From Pinguiococcus pyrenoidosus (taxonomy: Eukaryota; Sar; Pinguiophyceae; Pinguiochrysidales; Pinguiochrysidaceae), in NCBI GenBank assembly GCA_019677205.1, contig JAAMXY010002528.1:230-20244 (forward strand): DNA of 20,015 bases, written 5' to 3'. Positions 8,833 through 17,069 of the stretch are shown here, in pieces; within the stretch, counting starts at the first letter, position 1; each line of letters starts with the position of its first letter. The notes beneath the pieces are model-generated. The model was not told the DNA's origin. It was given only the letters and a program-made list of their open reading frames with translations, and ran no database searches. The translations under genes and the position numbers were made by a program.

Positions 8833-10653
8833 ATGCGCCACGCGTCCATACTGCTGCTGCTCATCCTAGGACAGTCCAAGGCTTTCGGGCGCACTCCGCG
8901 AAGCTGGACGGCTCTCCAAGCCATCCCGAACATCAGCGGCGGCGAGATCGCCACTCCTGCGCCGCCTCAAGTGGACTCTCGCACGCCAGTGACGCTCTTG
9001 ACAGGCTTCCTGGGCGCTGGGAAGACCACTCTGTTAAAGCATCTCTTGGAGAACAAGGAGGGCCTGAAGATAGCACTCGTGGTCAACGATGTGGCGGACG
9101 TGAACATCGACGCCAAGCTAGTCCGGCCCTCCGAGCAGTCGCCGGACGCGGACCCCAACCTGGACATGGTGGAGTTGCAGAACGGCTGCGCTTGCTGCTC
9201 GCTGGCCGACGAGCTCTTCGGAGCGCTGAGCCAGCTGCAGCAGCTGGCGCGGCTGCGCGGCTTTGAGTATGATCACTTCGTGATCGAGGCGAGCGGCGTG
9301 GCTGAGCCGGTGAAGATCCGCGAGCGTTTTCAGGAAGCGGAGGACTTCGGGGTCGGCATTTTCTCCGAGCTCCGCCTGGACACCTTGGTCACCGTGGTGG
9401 ATACAGCGGCGTTCCCGACCTACTACGCGTCGAAGCAGAGACTTGGAGATCGCGACGACTTGGGTCTTCCCTCGCAGGAGACCCAGATGCCCGGTATGAT
9501 GCTTGACGATCTTCCCTACCACCGCGCGGTAGTGGACCTCCTGGTCGAGCAGGCTGAGGTCGCGGACGTCATACTGCTCAACAAGGCGGACTTGGCGGAT
9601 GAGAAGGCCCGGAAGCTGACGAGGGAGATCCTCGAGACACTCAATCCATCCGCAACCATCATAGAGTGCACGTATGGCCAGGTGCCCCTGCAGGCTGTGC
9701 TCGGCGCGGCAGAAGGTATGCACGCAGCTCATCGTGGAAGCATCGACGACCATAAGGAGGCTGTGGCACAGGCGTCGGCGCTTCCATCGGCTAGCGCGGA
9801 CTCCACAAGCACGGCTGAGTCGCATTCGCACGATCATGCGCATGCCGCGGTTGCCGCAGAACCAGAATGCAGCGACAGCGATAGTAAAGACGGCCATAGC
9901 CATAGCCACAGCCACAGCCATGGTGAGAGCCACAGCCATAGTGAGGACCATGCGACCACAGAAGGCCACAGCCACAGTCATTCGCACGACAGTAGCTGCG
10001 CGGATCCCGAGTGCACGGACACCAGCCATTCCCACTCGCATGATCATCAAGAGACCACTGCCGCGGAGAGGTTCGGCATTCGCAGCGTGGTGTACAGGGC
10101 GCGCAGACCCTTCCATCCGCAGCGCCTTCTGGCAGTGTTCCAGTGCCTTCAGGGGGGAGCTGCCGTCCTGAAAGTGATCACTGGGGAAGGCAACGCTGGC
10201 GCGGAGGAGCCGAAGCCGTCCGAGGTCAACTCCGAGGGGGCCGTGAGGGACCCGCATGTGGTAAAGAGCTTCAGCGGCATCATGCGATCCAAGGGCTTCC
10301 TCTGGCTGGCCAGCGCTGACAAGGTGGCGTACTACTGGTCCCATGCTGGAGCATTCGCAGAGATTGGGGTCATGGGCCGCTGGTGGGCAGCTGTCCCGGA
10401 GCACCAGTGGCCGGAAGGCTTCTCGTCGACGATAAGAGAGGACTTTGACGATGCAAGCGGCCGAGGCGACCGCAGGCAAGAGCTTGTGCTCATCGGGACG
10501 GGGCTCGAGAACCACGACGTGTCCAAAATCATGGACTCCGCCCTGCTGACGGACGAGGAGCTGGAGCTATACGACTCCATCCTGGGAAGCGGAGAGGATG
10601 CGAGGGTGGTCTACAAACAGCTTGAAAAGGCGTTCCCCAATCCGTTCGAGTAG
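8833..10653 (+). CDS. COG0523/CobW-family metallochaperone GTPase, probably plastid-targeted
   Basis: The protein has 606 residues in a single exon. ATG 8833 is the first ATG of the frame; upstream the frame opens only from a GTG. Residues 1-16 form a hydrophobic signal peptide followed by SKA|FGRTPRSW, a Phe at +1 and then Arg/Ser/Thr. This is the bipartite presequence of red-lineage complex plastids. The GTPase domain has P-loop GFLGAGKTT (58-66), the family-defining metal-binding CACC (119-122) in NGCACC, EASG (152-155) and NKAD (250-253). Residues about 330-405 are a His-rich linker (about 20 His in H-S-H-S runs, plus several Cys). The CobW C-terminal domain begins near 415 with VYRARRPFHPQRL and includes GRWWAAVP and GDRRQELVLIGTG. 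Proteins of this family (YjiA, ZigA, ZNG1) use GTP to load metals, usually zinc, into client enzymes. Metal identity and client here are not shown. The gene is convergent with the sorting-nexin gene across a 554-base gap. Confidence 0.93.
   Translation: MRHASILLLLILGQSKAFGRTPRSWTALQAIPNISGGEIATPAPPQVDSRTPVTLLTGFLGAGKTTLLKHLLENKEGLKIALVVNDVADVNIDAKLVRPSEQSPDADPNLDMVELQNGCACCSLADELFGALSQLQQLARLRGFEYDHFVIEASGVAEPVKIRERFQEAEDFGVGIFSELRLDTLVTVVDTAAFPTYYASKQRLGDRDDLGLPSQETQMPGMMLDDLPYHRAVVDLLVEQAEVADVILLNKADLADEKARKLTREILETLNPSATIIECTYGQVPLQAVLGAAEGMHAAHRGSIDDHKEAVAQASALPSASADSTSTAESHSHDHAHAAVAAEPECSDSDSKDGHSHSHSHSHGESHSHSEDHATTEGHSHSHSHDSSCADPECTDTSHSHSHDHQETTAAERFGIRSVVYRARRPFHPQRLLAVFQCLQGGAAVLKVITGEGNAGAEEPKPSEVNSEGAVRDPHVVKSFSGIMRSKGFLWLASADKVAYYWSHAGAFAEIGVMGRWWAAVPEHQWPEGFSSTIREDFDDASGRGDRRQELVLIGTGLENHDVSKIMDSALLTDEELELYDSILGSGEDARVVYKQLEKAFPNPFE
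9888..9985 (+). repeat. Imperfect hexanucleotide repeat coding the His-rich loop
   Basis: Imperfect CATAGC/CACAGC hexanucleotide units encode alternating His-Ser in the metal-binding loop of the GTPase. Such a tract can expand or contract by whole codons without breaking the frame, so loop length probably varies between strains. Confidence 0.75.
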
Positions 10654-10725
10654 CCCAGCAGGTGATGGAAAATGCAAAAAGCGGCGTACGCAAGAGCACA
10701 ACTAAGATAAAAGGCGCACTGGCAA

Positions 10726-10740
10726 CCAGGAACGTCCTGG
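10726..10740 (+). other. Perfect 6-bp hairpin after the GTPase stop codon
   Basis: CCAGGA and TCCTGG form a perfect 6-bp inverted repeat with a 3-base loop (ACG), 73 bases past the GTPase stop, followed by GG and an A-tract. It would lie in the 3' UTR. The role is unknown; transcript-end processing or stability are possibilities. Confidence 0.5.
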
Positions 10741-10757
10741 GGAAAAAAGATATCCTT

Positions 10758-10772
10758 ATAAGAAGGTCTTAT
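10758..10772 (+). other. Second perfect 6-bp hairpin after the GTPase stop codon
   Basis: ATAAGA and TCTTAT form a second perfect inverted repeat with a 3-base loop (AGG), 17 bases after the first hairpin. Its stem is AT-rich, so it is weaker alone. It shares stem and loop lengths with its neighbour. Confidence 0.45.
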
Positions 10773-11207
10773 CAGCGACGCCTCCTCAAATGTATGTAGA
10801 AGCCACGAACCAAAACGACAGGCTTCATTGATGGTTTGATTTTTGTACACACCTATGCACAAGTTATCGCAGATCTTTTTGCGGGGCCTTGCCGCTTCTA
10901 GCTGATCAGATGATCGGTATTTACCCATATCGACAACAGCCACAGAGACGAACGATCTCCATGTGAAACTCGCCACCGTTTCTCTCGCGCTCGCACCCAG
11001 GCCGTCGCCCTGGGCAGTGAAGTACTCGGAAAGGTTTCAGACTTTTACAATGCGTAGCCAAGGCGTGGTATTCCAACAAGCATTTGAGCGCGTTTGAGCA
11101 CATCCGTTCCCACGTCGCAACCACCCTCCACGTACTAATAGTCCTTGAACCGCTGCAAAAAGGAAGAATCTCGCAGCTCCGTCGCCACACCAAAACTCCT
11201 GTTCTCC

Positions 11208-13910
11208 TCAGGAGAAAATGAGTACATCGTCACCATCGTCCTCCCACGTCACGCCTCCTTCTCCGGCATTCTCGGCTACTTCTAATCCTGTCCCTCCGTT
11301 GTATCGAAGATGACCATTTGCAAGGGGATTGCGATATCTATCGGCGGTCACGCCCTTCGCAAATGGCACCGCTACGGAGTATGCGAGGCTTCTCCGGTGC
11401 TGGATGCCGTGGACTTCTTCCCTGCTGACCTGGAGGCCTTCCAGCAGGGACTCCCATCTACGTCGATTGGAGCGCGCCTCCTGCAGTTCGTTCTTCGCCA
11501 TACTGGCGCAAGCAGCGAGGAGCTCTCGTTTCCTCCCCGGATCGTGCCGGTTCAGCTCGTTCCGAAGGGTGGAGCCGATGCAGGCAACCTTGTGCGCCGC
11601 GCCGTCCATCAACGCCTGCAGCTTGCTCATTTGGGCCTCGGCATCTCGTATGCGGGACGAGGATCGCCTTTGGAGAGACCCTCCGTCTTCCTCTTGGGCG
11701 CCCTTCGGCTCGTCACTCGTGCTGTCGCCCAGAGCTCGGAGCTGGGCCAGCGCCTTTCTCTGCTTGAACTGGCGCATCGAGCACGCAAGCTGCTCTTCCG
11801 TGGCGGCCGCTCGGGCTTCCAGGACGTCTTGCACGGCCTCGTGCACGTGTATCTCGGACTGAAGTCTTCTCTGCACCTCGTCGCGCTCCCGGTCGAGGGA
11901 CTCCTGCACGCCGGTACTCGTCTCTGCCATGGTGCGACTCAACAAGAAAAGCGTGCGGATTCCATCCCTTTTCTGGCCCTCGGTCTGAGAAGACGCTGCC
12001 TTCCCCTCCGCAGATTCCAAAGGACTGGGCTCCAACGACTGCTCACAGCTTGCCGCCGTGACTTTCGCAAACTCCTCCAAATAGTTCCCGAGGCGACTCA
12101 GCTCGTATGCCGCCTGCCGGCGGAACTGAATCAAGGACGCTGTCTCATCCAAGGCGCGGCGCACACCTTTCCAGTACGGCGCCAGCTGGTGGAGCATCCT
12201 CTGCAGATTGGCATCCCGGCTTTGCTGCAACGCGTAGACGGACGAGCCGGTTGCGCCAGCGCGGTTCCCGGTCACGATCTTCACCGTTTTCTGCAGGCCA
12301 CCCCAGAGGCTGGTGCTGAGGCCCTCGAGAGTGCTGATGCCCCGTTGCACGTGGCTCGGACTGACCAGACTGACGAGAGATCGCAAGCTTGTCGCGCTCA
12401 CGACGTCACCCTGGACTTCGGCCGTTTCTGCGCTTTCGTCCACTTCACACGCGGGAATGTAGACGGCATCGCTCCAGGGGTGAGGATCGCCTTCTGCACT
12501 GCTTCCGCTGCTCATGAGGCTGGCGCTCCAGAGGTCACCATGCGGCATGCTGTTCTGGATGCTCTTCTCAAGGTCGTCCGACGAGCACATGCCATCCTCG
12601 TCGACGTCGAGGTCCATCTCGTCCGGACGTCCCCTCGGGAACCCGTTGGTCGTGACGAAGCTGCCGGTGACGCCGACGCACTTGGCGTCAATGCTGCTGA
12701 AGACTTTCTTCGCGAGCTTCAGGCCGTGCTCGGTGGCCGCTAGAAAGATCTGAAGCTCGATCGACTGCGCGATGAGATCGTGCTCGACCAGCTGCGTCAG
12801 GTATGAGTTCAACGCCCACATGCGCTGCGTGGTGAAGTCGTCCTCGCTGCTTCCGAGGGGCAGCTGGAGGGGGTGATGCTTGGAGGGCAGGGACGGCATG
12901 ATCAGCCCGGGGTAGCGGCGTCGGAGGAGGACGTGAAGCCACTCGAAATCACTGAATCGGCGGCGCACGACTCCCATCTTCTGTGGCGTCGCCTCGGCCT
13001 TCTCAACTTCCTTCGCTCCCTTCGGGACGCGATATGACGTCACCAGGAAGGTGACGTACCCCAGGCCGAAGCCGGTGCCCAAGGTGCGCGTCAGGGCGGA
13101 GGTGAAGGGCAGCGGCGTGGTTGCCGAAACCTGCGGCTCGGAAACCTTCGTTTGAATCGCCTGCGCAGGCCCTGTCGACGAGGCGACGCTGTACGGCAGG
13201 TAGTCCGGTCCGGCGTCGAGCTTGAAGTCTACGAGCGGGATGCTGCTTGGGGCATCCAGCTCCGGCGCCGACGCGATTTTCTTCAGCAGCGACGCGGAGT
13301 ACGACATGATGTCCTTCGGCGACATGCATTTCGTGGCCGCACTCTTGTCGCACTGAGCCAGTGCCAAGATCTTGCACAGGATCAGCCAGTTGTCCAACCC
13401 GATGGTGCTGGAAGACGTCGAGGGCCCTTTCGTCGCGCTCTCCCTTCGCAGCAGTTCCGTTGCCAGCCTCCAAACGGCGCGGCGATGCGAGACTCCCAGG
13501 CCGGTGCGACGCAGCAACAGGTGCGCATTCTCATACCCCAGACGCCCCGTGCCCGACGCTTCGAAGATGTCGAAGTAGATCGCATACTGATGCAGCTCGT
13601 CGTTGCTGATGAGGACCTCGTAGGACGCGCCGCGGTGGTGCACGTGGACAACTGCATCAGCCCGCTCGTCCGCACCCATCTCCTCGAGCAGCTCTCTCAC
13701 ACCATCCGAGCTGCTCTTGAACGTGACGTCCGCATCGGAGCCCCCGCTCAGGCTTGCGTTGGACGTCGCGGACGACGCGGAACTCTCAGGGCTGCCGCCG
13801 CCGCTCGGCGTCCTTTGGCTCATCTCTCCGAATCCGTCGAGACTCGGTGGCCGCAGCGCGACCGCGTCGCTCTTGCTCACTGCCGTCTCGTCCAGGTGCA
13901 CGCTCTTCAT
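11208..13910 (-). CDS. SNX8/Mvp1-like PX-BAR sorting nexin with EH-like domain
   Basis: The protein has 900 residues in a single exon, starting at the first ATG (13910); upstream the frame opens only from a GTG at 13958. Residues 1-70 are Ser-rich and probably disordered. Residues about 105-190 resemble an EH/EF-hand pair (YFDIFEASGTGRLGYENAHLLL, written here only in part as YFDIFEASGTGRLG, and later DNWLILCKILALAQ). The PX domain is at about 282-394, with the phosphoinositide-binding VRRRFSDFEWLHVLL stretch, Arg-rich RRRYPG, the PSLPSK loop and a final helix ending IFLAA. An acidic linker (DEMDLDVDEDG) follows. Residues about 530-860 are Arg/Glu/Ala-rich and helical, as expected for a BAR dimerisation region. 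Sorting nexins of this class bend endosomal membrane and recycle cargo toward the Golgi. The match to SNX8/Mvp1 rests on the PX core and the N-terminal EH-like module, and it is longer than the animal protein. It is divergent from the FAD enzyme gene. Confidence 0.85.
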   Translation of the reverse strand: MKSVHLDETAVSKSDAVALRPPSLDGFGEMSQRTPSGGGSPESSASSATSNASLSGGSDADVTFKSSSDGVRELLEEMGADERADAVVHVHHRGASYEVLISNDELHQYAIYFDIFEASGTGRLGYENAHLLLRRTGLGVSHRRAVWRLATELLRRESATKGPSTSSSTIGLDNWLILCKILALAQCDKSAATKCMSPKDIMSYSASLLKKIASAPELDAPSSIPLVDFKLDAGPDYLPYSVASSTGPAQAIQTKVSEPQVSATTPLPFTSALTRTLGTGFGLGYVTFLVTSYRVPKGAKEVEKAEATPQKMGVVRRRFSDFEWLHVLLRRRYPGLIMPSLPSKHHPLQLPLGSSEDDFTTQRMWALNSYLTQLVEHDLIAQSIELQIFLAATEHGLKLAKKVFSSIDAKCVGVTGSFVTTNGFPRGRPDEMDLDVDEDGMCSSDDLEKSIQNSMPHGDLWSASLMSSGSSAEGDPHPWSDAVYIPACEVDESAETAEVQGDVVSATSLRSLVSLVSPSHVQRGISTLEGLSTSLWGGLQKTVKIVTGNRAGATGSSVYALQQSRDANLQRMLHQLAPYWKGVRRALDETASLIQFRRQAAYELSRLGNYLEEFAKVTAASCEQSLEPSPLESAEGKAASSQTEGQKRDGIRTLFLLSRTMAETSTGVQESLDRERDEVQRRLQSEIHVHEAVQDVLEARAAATEEQLACSMRQFKQRKALAQLRALGDSTSDEPKGAQEEDGGSLQRRSSSRIRDAEAQMSKLQALMDGAAHKVACIGSTLRNELNRHDPGRKRELLAACASMAKNELQEARSNRRRWESLLEGLQVSREEVHGIQHRRSLAYSVAVPFAKGVTADRYRNPLANGHLRYNGGTGLEVAENAGEGGVTWEDDGDDVLIFS

Positions 13911-14731
13911 GGTTGACGCAAAGGACGTCCGAGCGGGACCAGAGCTCGCCCTGAGCACCGCAGAAGCGGTGCTCGCGCAAACAGCTCTGGACTGGCAGAC
14001 CCGCGATTCCGAATTCGCCCGATTTCTCGACTTGAGGCGCGTTCAAGATGAGCTCGTCACGATCACGGCACAAGTACGAGCATTCTCGCATCCACGTGGG
14101 GTCACGGAGAGAATCGGGGCAGACGCGAAAGCGTACGCGGCGCGCCCCTGCGCAGACTTTCCACGAGGAGACTCGGAAGATCGGCAAGCCATGCGTCAGC
14201 TGACAGCCCTGCGAAGCATGTACGTGCGTATATGGGCGTACTGGACAGCAGAGGCGCCTGTCATTGGTGTCTGCAGGTCGAATTGCTGCAGCTGAAACAT
14301 GCATTGCTATGAATGTCTAGCGGTTTTAAGGAGTTGATGCAGCTGAATTCTGCGCAAGAACACATTTTCGAAACATTCGGAATCGAGCTTTTGAGATATC
14401 CGGAATTTTGAAGTTGAAGCTCAACGTCTTCGGTCGTTTCCGTTTCATATCCATAATAATTATCAATTTTTATAAGAAATTAAATAGAATTTTTTATTTC
14501 CAAAAATGCATGGTGCCCAACGGATGAAACATGATCTCGCGAGAATGGAAATCAAGAGAATTACCAGTAGTCTTTCCACTCTCGAAGACCGAGGACGCGC
14601 ACCATCCTTCGTAGATCCGCATCCTAAGGCGCCCCGGCGCGTCTTCCGCTGCACTACAGCCGCATCTCGGCGTCGCGGAAGCACATCCGCAGCAGTGTAC
14701 TCGAGAGCATGAGAAGCAGTACCCATCCTGA
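13911..14731. promoter_or_regulatory. Divergent intergenic region, sorting nexin and FAD enzyme genes
   Basis: About 820 bases separate the divergent ATGs. The first 350 bases keep coding-like GC content and open frames but contain no domain I recognise, and are probably the 5' leader of the sorting nexin gene. Bases about 14300-14520 are AT-rich, with TATAAG at 14471-14476 as a possible TATA element, GTTTCATAT at 14442-14450, and a repeated TGCAGCTGAA at 14287-14296 and 14338-14347. The promoter role is inferred from position and composition. Confidence 0.45.
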
Positions 14732-16774
14732 ATGATTCTGTGGACCGCGCAGGTCATCCTATGGCTCTTCGCGCACCTCCACACGAGCTCCGCGTCAGCA
14801 GACTGCGCCACGGTTGCCTTCGAGAGACTGGATCTTCTGCTGCGACGCTTCAGCCGCGAGGGCTCCCTCTTTCGGCTTCCAGAAGGCGACTTAAGTGCCT
14901 TGTTTGCAGCGGTCAGCCATGTCTCCACCACGGAAGCGCCGGAAGACCCCCGCCTCCTCGAGAGAGCGCTCCGCATCCTGTGCCCCCTAGCGGATGTGGA
15001 CGAGAGGGCTGCGTCACCCAACGCGCGCGATGTCGCAGAAAGCCTACAAGCATGGAGCGACAGGAGAAAAGCCTTGCAGAGCGGCGAATTCCTGGCGAAG
15101 GAGCCGCTTGCTGAGTACACAACGGCCGCGGAAAGCTGTTCCGATGGCGCGGGCGTTCAGGTCGTCGTGGTGGGAGGAGGTCCGGTGGGCCTTGCACATG
15201 GTGTCATGGCGAGGCTTGCGGGAGCAGACGTCACGGTCGTAGAAAGGCGGACGCAGTACACGCGCAACACCTGGTTCGACATCACGGACGCCAGCACTGG
15301 CTTTCCTGCCAGGGAGCTGCTCGAAGCCCTGGGGATCCACTCGGATGACCTGCAGATACGCAGGCATCCGGGCGCCACAATCATATCCCTTCGATGTCAA
15401 GAGCTCGAGCGCTTCCTGTACAGGGCACTCCGGCTCCTCGGAGGCCAGGTCTGGCGGGGGTGGCAAGGCTCCTACGACGGCGCAACCTGTGAGCCGGGAC
15501 ACGTGCGAGCCCAGCACGTGTCGGGGAGCGGATCTATCCCACCCTCCGTCTGCCTTCCGTTTGATCTCCTTGTGGTGGCGGATGGCGCAAGGTCCCACGT
15601 CAGAGGATCGCTCGGTGTCCCCTACGAGGTGCACAGCAGTCTGCGGCTGGATCTTCCGGACGAGGGCCCACTCCAGCAGTGGGTGGTGCAGCATCACAAC
15701 AAGACAATGGAAAGTCGCTTTGGAGGCGATTTTACCATCAAGTTTGAAGACGATACACGCCAGACTGTCACAGTGACGCCGTCCTCGGGCATAAGCCAGA
15801 CGACGCTGATCGCGAACTTCAAGACCAAGCTGGGGCACTGCCCCGCCATCCGAATAGGTGAGCTGTCTGCGCCGCGCAAGATCGAGTAATCGAGTCCGCC
15901 GTAGCTCATCACGGTCATGACCCTGACCCAACTCTTACGCCGGATGCATGCAGAGCATGGCGAGGAGCTGGACCCTTTCGATGCAGGCTTCGTCTTCCCC
16001 GACGTGACGACCGTGTTCAAGCGGTTCTACTTCGAGTACTGTGAGATGCAGATCCTCGTCACAAGGGAAGGCTCCGAGAAGCTACGGTCTGCTGCACCCG
16101 TGGCTGGCCAGCAGAAGAATCTTCACATTCTCGAGCTGCTGCGGGACGTTTCCAACTTTCTCTTGGTGCCGGAGTCTTGTCGAGAGTCGCCGGGTGCATG
16201 CGCGGAGCAGTTTGCGCCAACTCGTGCAGCGCTTCTGGAGAACCTAGAGACGATGCCGGCTGGTGGACTTTCCGTTTCGGCAGAGTCGAGGGGCGTGAGG
16301 AACGTTGCTGCTGGACAAGGCAGCAGGAATGGCTCGGGGTACGCTGTACGCGTATTCGACATTCAGATTGCCGCCGCATCGACAATTTTGGGCTGGCAGG
16401 AGCTGCCGCTGCGCTCCCCTGCAAAGGCTTTCTTCGTCGCTGGGGATGCGTCTGTCACGGCACACTACAGGCTGGGCGTGGGCGCGAACAACGGCTTTGC
16501 GTCCAGCGTCGAGCTCATCGACATTGTCCGATCGATGATGACCCAAGAAGCCATCCCGCCGGACCGCTTGGAAGAGCTCGCAATCCGCTCGCGCGCTCGT
16601 GTGGCCACCTTGGTGCAGAAGCAGCTGTTTGCGATGTTCTTCGAAGCCATGTGCGGCATGATCACCTTCAAAGGAGACGTCTATTACCAGAACCCCGAGT
16701 CCCCTTCCCGCTCGTTTTTGATGTTTGAGAATCCCATCGAGGCCTTGATTGCGTGTGCGCGAGGACTCGAGTGA
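14732..16774 (+). CDS. Secretory-pathway FAD monooxygenase resembling MICAL flavin domain
   Basis: Exons 14732-15857 and 15954-16774 give 648 residues. The ATG at 14732 has an in-frame TGA immediately before it (14729-14731), so the N-terminus is firm. Residues 1-23 are a signal peptide (hydrophobic core, then TSSASA|D). Residues 25-140 are a helical region with no domain I know. The FAD Rossmann motif is at 143-172 (VVVVGGGPVGLAHG ... VTVVERR). VVADGARSHVRG at about 281-292 is the second fingerprint of flavin aromatic hydroxylases. AFFVAGDASVTAHYRLGVG at about 534-552 is the third, GD-containing motif. YTRNTWFDI after the first motif, TTLIANFKTK (about 357-366) and GFVFPDVTTVFKRFY (about 387-401) follow the order and spacing of the MICAL monooxygenase domain. 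MICALs oxidise actin methionines in the cytosol, but a signal peptide puts this protein in the ER, a vacuole or outside the cell, so the substrate must differ. It could instead be a plain class A flavin hydroxylase. No CH or LIM domain follows. Confidence 0.82.
15858..15953 (+). other. Intron of the FAD monooxygenase gene
   Basis: This is a 96-base phase-1 intron with donor GAATAG|GTGAGC and acceptor GATGCATGCAG|AGC. It contains the TAA that would otherwise end the first exon (15887-15889). Splicing joins PAIRI to EHGEELDPF and brings the second exon, carrying the third FAD motif, into the same protein. Confidence 0.88.
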
Positions 16775-17069
16775 CGCTCGTCTTGTTCTTCTACAACAGG
16801 ATGGCAGCATGGCGGTCGTTGTTCCAGTTGCGGCCAGTGCATGCGTCAAGGGAAACACAGGTCACAGGTGTTGGCCACATCTCTTCACAATGGAAATGCT
16901 GTCTTCTTGATACACTTCATCCAAGTTTGCCGAAGCTTTCATCATGTCTCTTGACCTCACCGAGACACCGCTACTGTACACGTCCGGCTCACAATTTCCT
17001 ATGCAACGGAGCAAGCTAGTCTCCTCGGTCTTCGCTGCTCACTGTTGCCTCCCGGCCGCACCAGCATGG
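16775..17069. other. Convergent intergenic region, FAD enzyme and transporter genes
   Basis: This gap of 295 bases lies between two facing stop codons. I see no gene, tRNA or strong hairpin in it. It presumably holds the two 3' UTRs. Confidence 0.5.

Larger units (their letters stand above)
10654..11207. other. Convergent intergenic region (3' regions of GTPase and sorting nexin)
   Basis: Two genes end facing each other here. Apart from two small hairpins (listed separately) I see no gene. A minus-strand open frame through the region has no recognisable domain. The left part is fairly AT-rich, with A-tracts near 10741-10750. Confidence 0.55.

Noticed and set aside
9118-10515. 465-codon open frame antisense to the GTPase gene
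   Set aside because: It lies wholly opposite a protein with clear conserved motifs. Its His/Met/Ala-biased sequence, with repeated Met-Ala-Val runs opposite the His-Ser repeat, is a shadow of the sense codons.
10611-10976. 121-codon minus-strand open frame in the convergent gap
   Set aside because: It overlaps the end of the GTPase gene, has no domain, and lies where two 3' UTRs are expected.
11310-12743. 477-codon open frame antisense to the sorting nexin gene
   Set aside because: It shows no recognisable domain. The sense strand encodes the BAR region and PX end, and long antisense frames are common in GC-rich coding DNA.
16770-16798. A 29-base GT...CAG segment at the end of the FAD enzyme that could be read as a further intron
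   Set aside because: It is too short compared with the other introns, and the sequence after it does not continue any part of the family.
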